Below are positions 1 through 13,625 of a stretch of DNA of 64,000 nucleotides, one piece after another. Below the pieces are notes generated by a model, which did no database searches, was not told where the DNA came from, and saw only the letters and a program-made list of their open reading frames with translations. The translations under genes were made by a program, and so were the position numbers. This DNA comes from Amblyornis subalaris (Eukaryota > Chordata > Aves > Passeriformes > Ptilonorhynchidae), in assembly GCA_018881555.1 (NCBI GenBank), contig JACAXG010000165.1, forward strand, positions 802,479 to 866,478. Reading direction: 5' to 3'. How positions within the stretch are numbered: the stretch's first letter is position 1; every line of letters begins with the position of its first letter.

Positions 1-484
1 AATGAAAAGGGGGGTTAGTCATATAAATACAGAGCAAATGAGGAGAGAAGAGCAGAGCTGGCTCTGCAGACAGGTTTCAGGGGAGACTGAAAGTAAGCTC
101 GGCAGAGCCTGATACCGAGTGAACCCCACCGGGTCTGAGCACCGATGCTGAGAGCAAGGGCAGCACAGGATAAGGGAGAGAAAGGGGGATAAAACCTGGA
201 GACGATCCTCTGACATGGCAGCACCGTCAAAGAAGACAATGCATTGAAGGCTTGGGGAGCACCTTGTCTGCATGTGAGGACATCTGTTCGTTAGCAAGGC
301 TCATTAGCAGCTGAGAAGTCAGTGGTGGTACCCAGAGCAACATGTCTCCTGTGCTCGAGAGAAGGAAAAGTCCTGCTCAGACAGCCTGACCCCACAGCAC
401 AGTGGGGCCACGGGGGTGCACTTGGAAGAGGGAGCAATTAAAGATGTGGAGAGAAATGGAAAATGGGAGAAGAATACAAGGGGG

Positions 485-665
485 GCTTGCCAGGGATATA
501 TCACAGCAGATTAACCTGATAGCTCTCTTTGATAAGGGAACTGGTTTTCTAAGCCCAGAAATGTGGTCAGTGTAATCTGTCTTGACTTCAGTGAAGTATT
601 TGCTATGATGCCACATGGGAAATTATGAGTTAAACCAGAGAAAATGTGGATTAGTATGAGAATTG
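485..665 (+). mobile_element. CR1-type LINE relic, reverse-transcriptase segment
   Basis: A degraded stretch of CR1 ORF2 in sense orientation. Around 500-545 it resembles the conserved segment that reads 'leu-ile-ala-leu-phe-asp-lys-gly', and at 569-610 it resembles the 'tyr-leu-asp-phe-ser-lys-ala-phe-asp' block of the CR1 reverse transcriptase (here Val-Ile-Cys-Leu-Asp-Phe-Ser-Glu-Val-Phe). Stops interrupt the frame around it, so it is dead. The right boundary is uncertain: similarity fades after about 660. Family assignment is by recall of the CR1 consensus, not by a search. Confidence 0.6.
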
Positions 666-3600
666 GAACACATCTTAGGAAATAGCTACAGGGGATCAGA
701 TTGTGCTGAAAGGGGGGAGCTCCTGAAAGGGACGGAGAAGCTTCGGCACCAGGTTTGGACTGCGTTTGGGCCACTCTCAGTGCTGCTATCTGTGATAGCT
801 CTGGCCAACAAGGACCAGAGGGCTTTGCTTGGATACGATTTTATGCTGAAGTGGCCAGGATGCTACATAATGGTGCAGGCACAAATGTGTGAAGGTGTCT
901 CATCAATGTGCTTCAGCAGGCGGGAGGGAGGGCACAGGGAGCTTGTCTGGTCCTTGAGATGGGGTTTGACACCCGCATCCACATCATGGGGGATGTGGCC
1001 GGGAGCCCAGCAGCACCCTGCAGAGGCTGGGGGTAGCTGGGCTGTCTCGTCCACTGCAGAAATGGGGACCCTGGCGCACGTGCAGTGGGACAGTGTGAAT
1101 CCAGGAGTGGCGAGAAGGAAGGGCCTACAGGCATGCCTATCACTAAGGGTCCCAGCTCACCCACCTACAGGGCATGAATCCTCCCCAGCACAAACTGGCC
1201 TGGGGGAAGCTGGCACTTCTCCGGGGGAAACCTCTTCCAGGGCACTTTTGAGCAGTGACTTGTTGATCTGCCCCTTTTTTCGGGCAACTGAGCATGAGAT
1301 GAAGCACAGGAGAGCAACCAGGTGTTTATCTTCAGGGATCGCCTGCCCTGCAGCCTGAGAGCAGCAGATGCCCGTGTGTGGCCAGAAGCAGGAGATGGGT
1401 CCGGGCATCTTTTTGCACACCAGGCATCCCTGGCCTGAGCCCAGGGCTGAGCACCAGGAGCAGGCCAGGAGGGAGGGCAAGGCTCTGGGTAACAGGAGCA
1501 TGGTGCCGGGCTCCTGGCTGCGCCCGCAAGCCACAGCTCTGCATTTGGAAACGCGCAGCCGGAGGGCCCAGGGGTGGATATAACAAAGACGTTGGGAAAT
1601 AATGCACTCTTGAGGTTTGGCACACGGCTCTGTGCGTTACAGAATGTTATAAAAATACTGCTAATGGGCCAGAGAGGAGTGGAAACGCGCGTCGGAAAGG
1701 CTGCCAGAAGCCGGAGAGTGCACATGGGAGCGAGGAGGCCTTGTGTGCAGAGAAGGGAGGGCGGGAGGGAGGCAGCCAGGGCAGGCACCCTCCTTCCACT
1801 CCCATCCCTCCATCCCTTTCTAACCTGCTTATCTCCATCCCCGACCCAGCACCTCTGCCCTTCTGTCCTTCTGTCCTGCTTTGGGGATGCCCGAGGCCTG
1901 GCAGATGTGAATCTGACCCTCATTGCTCAGCCCACTGCCCAACGAGGCTGCTGCCTGATGGGATGGAGTGCAGGCAGGGATGGGGTCCGTGTTGGAGAAG
2001 AAATACAGCAGGGTCCCCTCAGCAGCAGGGGCACAGGTCAGGACGCAGGCAGTGGAGTCGCCTTCCCTGTCGCAGTGGTGGCCTGGGGTCCTGTAGTCGG
2101 TGCCAGCCCCAGCCCTGCCCTATGGGCATCGCTGCCTCCCAGGCCATGGATGGTGGGAAAGGGACTGGCAGAGTACTAGCAGTCCCAGGCTGGCCTGCTT
2201 CCTCCATGTCTGTCACTGCAGCGGCTGGCGAGAGAAAGAGGAAAAAACATGCGGTTTGACGGAAAATGACATGGAAAAAACAACCAAATTAACAGAAAAA
2301 CAAACAAAGCAAAACCAGAGAGAGGGAGGGGGAAAGGGGCAAAGCAACGGGAACCACATGTGAGCAGGGAGGCCAGGAGAGCCTGAGTGTTCTCTGGACT
2401 GATTAGCAAGCAATCAAACATCGGCCACTAATAAATAATCAGAGCCTCCCTTTTCTCTGCCTTAGAAGTCTTTTTCCTCCCAGCTGGGCTCCAGCTGCAA
2501 GTGGAGGGTTGTACTACAAGTTTGCATCTATTTTTTGTTGTTGTTGTTTTTAAAACATTTTTCCTTTTTCACCTACCCAAAATAAAGAAGCAAAACAAGA
2601 AGGTAGTGACCTCTCCATGTAAGACGTGCACCTCTGGCTCCCCAGGAGCGGGATGCAGCACCAGGGCAGGTGGGAGCATCCCAGAATGGTCACCAGCTAA
2701 ACAGTGGAGGCAGGCAGTACTGGGGACTGGGTATGCCCGCCTGCTTCCATGGATTGGTTTAGTGGGAAAAGCTGTAGAAGGGCACTGTTGACTTGCCAGC
2801 TTGAGAGAACAGAAGTTTGGCTGGCTCTAGCAGCTGGTGCTAAGGATACCTCTGCCTCCCCAGATCAGGGTGCCTCTGGTCAGGCTGGTGCTCCTGCCTG
2901 ATGCTGATGGAGAAGCACAGGCTCGGGGTCAGCGTGTGCAGATAGTTCCTTGCTCGTGTCCAGCGATCCGTGCTGCAGAGCTTGGTTTTTTTTTTTTTTT
3001 AAAAAAGCCCTTTTGATGGATTTTTCCCCTATGAACTCTTCCAATCCCTTCCCGCGGCGATGTAAACTTAGGCTATTTCAGGAGCAACAAGTTAAACATG
3101 ACTCTGACCATTCCCTGGCACCAGGGCCAGCTGGCAGGGAACAGCGACCGCCCCTTTGATCCATCCTTCAAATGTGCTCCTGCCCCTTGGGTACAGTCCC
3201 GCACAAGGGCAGTCCCAAGGCTGTGCCGAGCAGTGCTTGGGGCAGAACTACATTAACATGGACCAAACCTATGGCAAGGATGGAGCTAATAAATCTGAGT
3301 GACTGCTGGTATTCCAGCACTGGAAGGTGCACCTCAGAGCTGTTTGGTTCATTATTACTGATGTGGTTATTTTTCCGCATGTGCCTGCAGCACTGGGGCC
3401 TGGGTAGGTGCGTTGGTCCTGGGGCGATTCACAGCCAGGCATCACCCCCCAGTTCCCAAGAGCCACAGAAAGGGAATGTGACAGACTAGGTCGACAAGCT
3501 TGTAGGAGTGCTTCGTTCATTGAAATTCGGCTTTATTCCACAAGGCATGCAAGCTCTCCAGTCGCTGCCTTCCCATACCGTGCTGTTTGTTCATGGCTGG

Positions 3601-6600
3601 GAAAAGTCAATGGATGAACTGTGCTGCCTGTGACCAGATTTCGGGTCTTGGCCCGGCTGAGAGCTGGAAAGGCATACCGGGTAACAGTATGCAAATTACT
3701 ATCCCAGCTCTTTAAGGAGAAAGCCAAAAAAAACCCGCCCCAAAAACCCCACCACGCTCCCAAATGCAATTAGTCCTAATCGAATTAGGAGCCGGACTAG
3801 AAAAACAAACACGTTTGCAGGCAGCAGGCGACCTTTCTGCCCCGTGTCAGTGGGCTGTGGGCTGCGTGCCGCGGCGGGAAGGGCTGAATGAAGCCGTGCC
3901 CCGTGGCCCACGTGTGCACACACTCGTACGCTCGCACCCGCGCCCCGCTGTGCTCCTCTCCTCCTTCCCGCGCTGGGCTGGGCAGCCAGCCCAGCTGCAG
4001 CATAGCAGAGTGATGCTTCTTTGGCTCGCCACGTAAAACATGATAATCTGGGGCAGCCGGTGTCAGAAACAATAAAAATATCCCCTCTCCCATCCTTGTG
4101 GCTCCCCCTTCCCGCGGGGGAGCTGGGGACGGCGAGGAGCGCGCGGTGGTGGGGCCAGCAGGGTGTCACGTGGCATTCATGAGTTGCCACAGCATGGGAC
4201 CACAGCACCAGCAGCTCTGCCCTGGCCTTGCCGATGCTGTGGTCTGCAGAGCCATGCCCAGGAGGTGGCCAATGCATGCAGTATCCCACATCCCATGGCA
4301 GGTCCTCACAGGTGCCTGAAGGGACGTGGCCCCACACTCGACCCCACTGACTGAGGAGCTCGTGCCGCGTTGGGTGCTATGGAGAGCTCATGGCTCCTCC
4401 AAAGTCGTGGCAGGAACGTCACACGGCATGGGGGCACTGAGAAGGGGAGAAGGTGGTCACCCCCTTGCCACCTTCCACCTGTGGCGGAGTTCCAGGGTTG
4501 CCAGTGACCAGCCAGAGCCAGGGATGGAGTGTCCATCAGAGAGAGGCTGCTCGAGATGCAAGAACCTTCTTAGTGAATGTGGGATCCTAAACTTTGGACC
4601 TACATGTGAAATGAGCCCTGAGGCTCCCTGTGCATCCTCTCCTGCAGCTGGGCTGGGAAGAAGCTTATGGGATGGAACAGAGAGGGAGCCTGGCTCCAGC
4701 TGCTGGGCTGGAGGAGAAAAGGAAAAAGGACTTTAGGGCTTGGCAGCTTCCTGGGAAGCCCTCCCCATCCTTGCCTAGCATGAATACCAAAGGCTGCATG
4801 CCACAGCAGCATCCCGTGTCCTGGGTGGATGGCAGCACAGCCTCCATCTGCTCTCCTGAGATTTGTTTATCTTGCCTAACATGACAAAACCAGCTTCATA
4901 ATTAAAGAATCCCAAGTCCAGTCTAAACAGCTTCCCACAAGCCTTGCTCTGCAGTGCCAGGAATTAGGGATGCCTATGGCTGAGAAGATGAAGCCTCCTT
5001 GGCTGGGGGGTGGTGGCCACGGGTGGGGACAGTGACTGCTCGGGGCACCAGAGGGGACACACACTGGTTCTCACTTTGCACTGGCCTCTGTTCCAGGAAG
5101 GATTTTGTCTGAGCTGCTCCTAAGTGCCCCTTGTCAAAATATTTGGTGCAAGCTTCCTGCCGCCCACCAGCAATGTATCCCCAGCTTCCAGAGTCCTGGA
5201 AGGGGAGGGACAGGCTGGGATACAGCCCCCTCCTGTCACTGCAGCCACCGGGCAACGAGCAAAGCTGTTGCTCCACATGTGAATGCTGCTTTCCTTTCTC
5301 CACCACAGCTCCAAACGGCTGTGGTACTTAATAAGATCACTGTTTGCTTCCCAGAAGGTGCTGAAAGAAGAAACACCACCAATGTCACCAGCACAGGGTG
5401 TAAGTCTTGCCTGTCACTGCCCATGTGTGCCCATGTTTGCAGGTAGTGTCACCAGGGATGGGAAAACCCCACAGTGGAGATCCTCTGTAGCCACATCCCT
5501 CCTGCCTGGAAGGAGAGGAGATGGCAGGCAGCAACAAATCCTCATCTTTCCCCAGTTCCCAGTGCTTTTCCCTCTCTCTCTGAAATTTCTGGTGGTGGCT
5601 GGGAACCATGACAGGGCCCAGGCAAGCAGTGAGGTGCCAGCCAAAGGCTCAGCAGGGTCAGGGCAAGGTCCAGGGTACTTCAGCGTGAAAGACATTGTCG
5701 TTAGCTGTGGTTTCCCGAGCCGGTGAGTCTGCCGTAAATAATTTAGCAGGCTAAATGTGTGCTAACAGCAGGTCAGGACAGGGAGCAGAGGAGAAGGAGC
5801 AGAGCTTTGGGCCTGGAAAGCAGGGAAGGGCACCAGGATAAAGTGAGATTATTTTCCTCCTGTTAGCAGGACAGGATGGTGTCTTCCCCCCGGAAAAGGA
5901 GTCAGGGGGTTCCCATGCCCGATGGATCCCTTCTCTCCCCAGTCCCTTCCTGAGCTGTCAGCATCAGTACCAAAGGCAACTGCAGGACAATTTCCAGTTG
6001 CTCTTGCTCCAAGCACTTTAATGCTGTTTAAACAATTACGCAGTTGATAAATTTTGACAAGAAGAGATAGAAATAGCCTGGGAGAGCCATGCAGTAGAAA
6101 TGCTCTAAACAGATGTCCCTTTTCTCCCCCTCCTGTGCTCCCTGGGGGTCTTTATCGTTTGCTGCCAACTAAACAAGGCAGTGTTTGCATGAGTTAGGAT
6201 GGCGGGGAGGGGGAGCAAAATGCCTTATTAAAATGGTTTATGATACCATCCCTAGGGTGACGGCTGCTTGTTTGCTCTCCAGGATGGTCTCCCCTGTGCC
6301 GACGGGAGCCGTACCCGGCCTGCTGAGCACGGCTGACAGCGGGCTGTGTGCCCCTCTCTCCACCAGCTCACAGGGTACCAGACTGGGCAGCCTGGCTGCT
6401 GGTGATGCAGGGAGGGAGAGGAGTGTTTGCCAAAAGCAAGTGAGCAATGACAAGGTGGTGTGCAGCACGGGGAAATTTGGTGCTGCTCTGGGGACACGAA
6501 GAGCAGAGCCCAGCAGTGTGTCTGCAGAACCTTGTGGCAGCAGGGACCAGCAGTGGCTCCCCAGTGCTGCAGTTTGCTCCAGCTGGGAGACGTGGAGGAC

Positions 6601-7499
6601 AGAGTGACCACAAAACCATGACTGACCAGAGTCAGGTTCAGAGGGGAAGCTCGATGTCCTGTGTGGCTGAGCTTGGATGTGTAGGAAGAGGAGGTGGATG
6701 CTCTGAAGTTTCACCCTGGAGGACAGGACTCAATGGGTCCATGCCAGGAAACCATGAGGAGGTTTAGCTGGAGCTGTAGCTCAGACCTTGGTGCTGTATT
6801 TTTTGTTCATGCTGAGCTGTCTTGTTCTGAGCATTCCCAGCCCTGCATGTTTTCCCTCTCCACAGTTTTACAGTGTGAGTGGCTTTGTGTTGAGCACACC
6901 CCAACTCTGCATATCCTGTGAGGAGCAGGCTTGCATGGTGTAGCTTGTCAAGTGTCATGGCTTGTCACATGTCGTGGATCCATCCTGTCCTCTTGGTCAG
7001 GGTAGAGAGCAGAGGGCTGCAAGCAGCTCTCTGCATTTTGGCTGCCTTCTGGCTGCTTTCTGGATGTGCCACCTGTGTTGGTCTGAGCCAGTGCCTGCTC
7101 TCAGCAGGCTGGAGCCAGGGATCCATGAAATATGTTGTATGTATGGTGGATGAGCTGGGATTTGTCATCTCCTGATGTCTTTGCAGTTGATGTGGTGCCA
7201 TTCACTTTTTTGGGGAATAATTGCTCAGCCCACCAGTGATCAGTTCATCCCTGTTCTCTGCATTTAGACCCAAGCTGCTCCCCCTTCCCTCTGTGCCTGA
7301 CTTCCCTGAGTTGCCAGCCAGGGGCCCTCTGAAAAGGCTCTTTGGTCTCGCCAGCTTCTTCCTCCTCTTTTCCTCTTGCCCTCACTGTAACCCAGGGACA
7401 TGGACTACAGTGCTACACTGGGGATACACCTGTGCCACCTCCCAGTCCTGCCCCAGCTCTGTGGTAAACAGGGGTGTCAGAGTCTAAATGAAAAGACAG

Positions 7500-7582
7500 A
7501 AGGGGAAATTAAGACGCAGACTGGGGAGCAATTTTCTGAAGCTACACAACTTGGCTTAAAACCCAGAGTGATGATTCAGGGC
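7500..7582 (+). mobile_element. MIR-like SINE relic
   Basis: The order 'aggggaaattaagacgcaga', then 'gaagctacacaact', then 'aaaacccagagtgatgatt' follows the MIR/CORE-SINE pattern (gggaaactgaggcacagag, then aggtcacacagc, then agaacccag). The copy is heavily diverged and short. Assigned from memory of the consensus; a repeat-library search could place it elsewhere. Confidence 0.4.
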
Positions 7583-8969
7583 CATCCTCACCCTACAAGG
7601 CTTCCCAAATGAGGTGTGGGGGGTTGGGTAGCCCCAACCCCAGGATTCTACCAACTGCAGCCCACCCCAGGGAAGCAGCACACTCTGATCACACAGCACT
7701 GCATGTTTCATTACACATTTGCACATGCATTACATCATACCGTGGAGTGGGACAGCTCACAGGCAGCTGGCCTGGCGGCATCACCCATGGGCAACCTTCC
7801 CTTTCTGCCACAGCCTCCATCATCCAGCCCTTCCTCCCATCCCTCCTCCCTCTCCTGGCCAGCATGTGGGTTTGCTTGTGCTTTCTTCTGCTGACAGAGT
7901 CCTGAATTCCAGGGAGGGTGAAATTCTCCTGTCTCCAGCTGACCTGAAGCATTGGACATAAGTGGCCAGATAAGGTCTAAATCAGACCCCTGTGTCCCTG
8001 GAGAAGAGAGCACGGAGGGAGGTGCTGGTGTTGTGGCCACCCCTGCTATTCACATCAATGCAAAGCAGGTGTGATTACACTGCTGGGTTGTTCTCGGCAA
8101 GAGCACCAGTCTGTTCCTTGCAGAGAGTGTCAGTGGTGATACATGAACTTTGCAAACCCCACTTGCTTTGCTGGAGCAGCATAACCACACCAACACCACT
8201 CCCATCACCTCCAAAGGCTCAGGAGGGGAAGAACCACTTTCTTTTTGAGCTGCCAAAGCAGTGTTCATGGGTGTGATTTTTGCCCTAGTGGTGCGAGGAC
8301 TGCTGTGTCGGCCAATGGAGGGTTTTGTTCAGAAGTGGAGAAGAGCAGTGGGCTTTTTCATGGGCATTAAAAAGCTCACAAAGCTGCTGTGAGACATACT
8401 CATTGCAGGCATCATTTTGTGGCATTCCCTTCTCCCACTTCCCTGTTTCTAAGCAAAACTCAGGGATGGTACTCACTTGGAGTGAGCAGAGCAGCTGCCC
8501 AGGACTGGTGGCAGTGTGAGGTCTGTGCTGCCACACACCTCCAGGGCTTAATTATGATGAAAAAAGCAAAATAGCAGAGAGCACAGAAGACACCTCCTGC
8601 AGGAGGGTGCCAGGATGGCCGTGCCCCAAACTATGACTTTGTGTTGGGACAGGCTGGCCAAAAAGGGGGCTCTTTCCTCCAAGACTGAGCCAGCACTGCC
8701 AAATGCTGCATATGTACAGCAAAGACAATATTAGGTCCTTGCAGATTGTTCCTGTGATGTTACTGAAGAAGTGATTTGAGAAGGACCATGGAAAAACGAG
8801 GCAGTAAAGAAGGATGCAAAGGGAGCAGGCGGAAGTGCCAAAACGAGAAAGACTTAAAATAGTCTGTTCAGTTCCTTCAAGGGAAGTTGGAAAGACGCCT
8901 TGACTCCTTTTGGTAATTACCTCCAAGCAGACAAGATACTGGGTACTAAACCAGCAAGCAAAGGCATAA

Positions 8970-9250
8970 CTAGAGCCAATAACTGGAAGCTGAGCACAAC
9001 CACGTTTGAATTAGAAATGAGGCTCATATTTTTAATAGAAAAAATGATTAAGCGTCGGAACAAACTGCCAAAAGCCGTGGCAGCTCCTCTGTCGCGTGTT
9101 ATCTGCAGAGCAAGGCTGGCTGCCTTGCTGAAAGATTGTTCAGTCAAACACGAGTTATTGGGCTCAATAGAGGGGTAATGGAGGGGTGTAATGGCCTGTG
9201 CAACCCAGGAGGTCAGGTGAGATGAACTAATTTTCTCCCGTGGCCTTCAA
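8970..9250 (+). mobile_element. Old CR1/L3-like LINE 3' end, frame still open
   Basis: Sense-oriented 3' end of an old amniote CR1-type element. Landmarks in order are 'actggaagctgagc' near 8982, 'gaattagaaatgaggctcat' near 9007, the stretch corresponding to 'aaccactggaacaacttacc' near 9048-9070, and 'atggcctgtgcaacccagga' near 9190 followed by 'ggtcaggtgagatgaact'. The end of ORF2 can be read without a stop or frameshift from upstream to about 9175, with residues such as Arg-Arg-Asn-Lys-Leu-Pro-Lys where CR1 has a similar Leu-Pro motif. It is strongly substituted but lacks indels, which is unusual for a neutral copy of this age. The terminal short repeat is not visible. Confidence 0.6.
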
Positions 9251-12200
9251 GCCAGTGACTTAAGGAAGGTGCATGTCCCTGTCGTGCAGATTTAGCTCCG
9301 CGGCTGCTGTTTCGTTCATCGGATAATGTGGCTCAGGTGTCTGGTGGTGCAGATCAGGGCTGCGAGGGAAAACCTGCAGCACAGGAGGATGTGGGGCGTT
9401 TGGAGGGTGTGAGGTGTTGGGAGGATGCTGCGTGTCCCCACTTAGGGCGCTCCTTGCCCTGCTCCATCCCAGCTCCGCGATGCCTCGGCTTTGTGCGCAC
9501 CCTGCTCCTGGCTGCGAGGAGACAAATGGTGCCTCAGCGCTGGGGTGTCTGCGAGGCACAGGGAAGGCAGAAAAACAAAATGGGACGAAATGGCATGAGA
9601 TGGCTCCGGCCTGAGAAAGGGAGGGAAGAAGGGAAATAGGATGGAGAAACTCATGTAAGCATTAGCATGAAGGAGAGAAAGCTCCCACAGCCCTCCTTCG
9701 AAGGAGGGATTGACAGAGAGCTTTTGATGAGGAGCCGAATGGAGATAATGTGCCATCAAACGGCACGAACTCTGCCTCCACCGTGCAGACAGGAGCTTGG
9801 CACAGCACGCCCAGAAGCACTTACCTTCCTTAATGGCCGGGCAGAGTCCCCCAGGCCCCCCCATTAGGAGCTGCCTCCCCAGGCGAGCTGGCACAAAGTG
9901 CTTGGCCAGCCCTGGGAGCAGATGTGCAACAGAGTCAGTCATGCTCCAGCCCCGACAATCCCACCCCTCCAGCTGGTTGTAAGGCAGACCCGGAGAGGCC
10001 AGTGGGGCAGCACACAGGTTTGGGGTCCCACCTGGTTAGTCTGTCTCTTTTTCAAGCTGTGTGACCCCTTCAGAAGCATGAAAAGCCTTGCATCACTCAG
10101 GGGAAGCCATGCACCCTGCACGTCACAGTGCTGACACGGGGACACCGCCCAGGGCAGGGTAGCAAATGGGCTGCGGTGGGCTTGCAGCTGGAGTTTCGGG
10201 GTTGTGCTGCTTGTGGGCAACGCAGCACCCACTCCCCCAGGCTCTCCAGCAGCACCCTGCCCGCAGCAGGCACAGCTGAGCTTATCCTGGGCAGGCAGCC
10301 CAGCAGGGACACAAGAGGAGGGGGATGCAGCCCCAGCACAGGGCTCCTGCCGAGCAGCTTTTCCCCACGAAGGAACTAAACACCGGCAGCTGCTGCCAAA
10401 CACGATCCGGGGCACGCATCAGCAGGAGGAGCTGGCGCGGGCTAGGAGGGGGCCAAGTCGTGTTCACCTACCACCCCTACAGCGCTCCCTGCTTTGCATG
10501 AAAGAGGCGCTTTGATTGCTGACATCTGTAGACAATCAGATAAGAATTAGAGTTATTCCTCTAGGCATAAATGGTATTTCTAATCTCATAATCCCTTAAT
10601 ATTGTTCTCACCAGGATGTGGCTGGTGCTAATCCCTGAGAGTTTGTTCTAGGGCAAATTTCAGGGAAGCCAGGGAGGTGCAGGAGGAGGGGTTGCCCGGC
10701 TTCCCTCCCCTCGCTTCCAGAATCCCTTCTGGGTGCAATGCAGGCAGGGAACAGGAGGTCAGGCTGCAGCCCCTCTTGCCAGCTGGAGGATGCTCACACT
10801 GGGACAGAGGCATTTGCAGAGCCCTTTCAGCACTGCTGCAAAGAGCCCCCACAGGTCTTCCTGCCCCTATGGCTGCCCCGTGTTTGTCTCTTGGCTGATG
10901 AGCTCTGTGGCACCAGCAGTAGGATCCAGCCTGGTTTAGCCGCTTGGCTGCTTTCCAAAAGCAAAGATTGATCCGTGAGGAGCAGCCTGGGGCCTCTATT
11001 TCTCTTCTGAAGAGGTGCAGTAAGGGAAGCATCTTACTGCTGCAGGGCTGCAAAGTCCAAGGTCCCAAGCCAGGTGAGGATGATAAGTGCTTTGTAAGGA
11101 CCCTGGGCTGCCTTTGGCCCTAATTTTGTATCCTCTTTGGGATAGAGTGGGGAGAACCACTTCGGTTCCTCCTTACCCCCTGTCCTGACATTGGTGTACT
11201 GGGTACAGATGCGCCTCTCTCCAGCAACCCAAAGTAGCCTTCCATCCAAGCCTGGCCTCCTTGCAGGCACAGTCAAGGTGGGAAGGGAGCGGAAAACCTC
11301 TCACCATCTTCCCAGAACAGGCAAGGATTCCCATTTCTCTTGTCTCTGCTGCATCTTTCCTTTTGCAGCCCAGCCCAGCTGCCTGTGATGGCTCCAGTGG
11401 CTGGTACTGAACCACTCCAGGGCCTTCCAGTACCATCTCCCACCATGGTGCAGAGATGGAAATCCTGCCCTGGGCACCAATCCACCCCGGATCCAATCCC
11501 TTACCTTGGCAGGGGCCAAGGTGGCATTTTCTCAAGGAAGCAGCTTGCAGTTCAGAGGGCTGGGTGTGTGCAGAAACAGGTCTGTGCCTTTCCTGTCTCC
11601 TGGGTTCCTAATTTTTTACAGCAGCTGTTACTTCTCCTGCCACTTCCAGTTTTCCCCCGGTTCTATTCTGCAGGCAGGTTGGAGCGGCGGCTTCAGCCGT
11701 ACCCTGGGCATCTCCTTCTTGGTGAGGTGAAGGTGTTGGAGATGGCTTGGCAGCAGTAAATACCCAGCAAGTGTGCATCTGTTTGTGAGGTTTGGAGAGC
11801 CCCATGCTGGTACAACCTGCCCACGGCAGGGGCATGCAGCAGGACAGGGGATGTGTGAGGAGGCTCTTTGCCTAGGAAAGTCGCCCATCACTGTGCCCTC
11901 TGTGCTCCTCTCACAGCATCCTACCCACCAGCACCATTCCCATCTGCCTTGCTGAAACCTGTCAGTCACTGCCTTGCAGCTCTGGGCAATTTGTTACTAT
12001 TGCTATATTTTTCCATGCAGGGAGAGCTCAGATCTCTGCCAGGGTGAGGTCTCCCTCTCATTCTTCACAGCTGGAAGGGAAGGACAGGGCTTAGCCTTGA
12101 GGCCAGGCATTGCAGACTGTGTATTGCATCACAGTATTCTGTGATGGCAGGACTCAGGACAGGTGTGATGGTGCATCCTGTCCGGGAGTCCCTTGGTGTC

Positions 12201-12959
12201 TTGCAAACACTGGAACTCTGAAAAGTCCATGGGAAGAGAGGGGTGGGTGATGCTGCTTTGTAGTGAGCCAGTGTAACACCCCAGTGTACTTCCCTCCTGC
12301 TCCCTGAAGGGCGGCAATTGGAGAAGGAGCTAGCAGGAACCCTTATTGCACTGGGAGATGCTAATCTTCAGATCCCTAAGCGGTTTGCCCAGGAAGAAGA
12401 AATGAATGGGATTTGCTGTTCACTGGCAACTTTGGAAAAATGCCCTGGAACTCAGAGCCAGATGAAAATTTTTTGTTGTATTTTGTTAGAGAGTTAAGCG
12501 CTTATGTTCAAGATTTTGCTCATTTTATTTTGGTTTGATGAGGTTTTTAATTAAATCAGAGGGAGCTCGAAAATGAAAAGCCCTGGAAACTCAACCTTTC
12601 ATTTAAAAACACCAGAAGTAAAGAAACCTGCTGTTGTTGCCCTGCTTCTGTTGTGAACAAACAATCTGCAAAGCAGCCACAGATGTCTGAAACCCTTCAT
12701 GGCCAGATCCATGGTGTTCCCCAGGGCGAGGTGGTGGGAGGACAGTTTGCTTTGGTTGTGCCTTGGTGCAAACAGGCCCTGCCTGCAGTGGCTGGGGAAG
12801 GGGGTGGGTCCATGGCTGTGGGTGGGTGAGCAAATGCCATTCTGGGTACCCTGAGGCTGCTGTGGGTGCAGAGTTCCCAGGGCAGAGCAAGGACTTACCA
12901 AACCCTGACACACAAGGGCTGGGAAGGAGACAGGTAAATGTGTCAATTGGCCACTGGGA

Positions 12960-12979
12960 CATTTCCAATCCTATCAGAA
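12960..12979 (+). repeat. 20-bp direct repeat, copy 1
   Basis: The string catttccaatcctatcagaa occurs here and again exactly at 13606-13625, 646 bp away. Flanking sequence is only loosely similar. The second copy lies in a patch with a TATCATTTCC stretch. Origin unknown. Confidence 0.8.
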
Positions 12980-13605
12980 CTGCCGCCCCTTTCTGTGCTA
13001 GGATGGTGCTCTTCCCATCCCTGGGGTGTCTCTCTCTGTGCAGGGCCACCATCCCTCTGCCCAGAATTTGGTCTTGCCCTTGTCACATCCTGGGCTTAGA
13101 GTCCCTGAGGTCAAGTAGACATCCTAACCTTGCTTGGGGGACAACTTTGGCCTCAAGATGTGCCGTCATACTGAAAGATGCCATAGGCCATCTGCATCTG
13201 CAGTGGGAGGGCAGCAACAGCATTCCCTGGACTCTGATGACCTCCAGAAGTGGATTGTGCCTGTGTTATCTCTCTTCTCCTGAACAGCCCAGTCACTGTC
13301 TCCTAAAACTTATTTAAACCAGCCCTTTTTCTCCTTGAGGCTGGGATAACATTGCTGTTCACAGCCGAAGGCCCTCCTGGCTCCACGGTAATCATCCAGG
13401 GCTGCACCAGGAAAAGCAGATAATTAAATTCAGGCCCTTGCTTTTTCCCCATCAAGCAGATGCAGCGAGACGGCAGTCCTACAGAGACTTTATTTGGGGC
13501 AGGGGGCAGAAATTTCAGTCTTGAACTTCCCTCTAGCAGCTGCTGATATGTGTCTGCTGAGCTGGGGACCCGCTCCCCCTATCCGGCCATGCCTCGCTGG
13601 CTTAT

Positions 13606-13625
13606 CATTTCCAATCCTATCAGAA
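13606..13625 (+). repeat. 20-bp direct repeat, copy 2
   Basis: Exact second copy of the 20-bp string at 12960-12979. Similar composition continues for a few bases (both are followed by a ctg-rich stretch) but then diverges. Confidence 0.8.

Noticed and set aside
4068..4076. AATAAA-like polyadenylation string in the upstream intron
   Set aside because: No transcript or exon ends here; such hexamers are common in introns.
8900..9178. 92-codon open frame resembling a small protein
   Set aside because: It is the end of a CR1/L3-like ORF2 relic, not a host gene.
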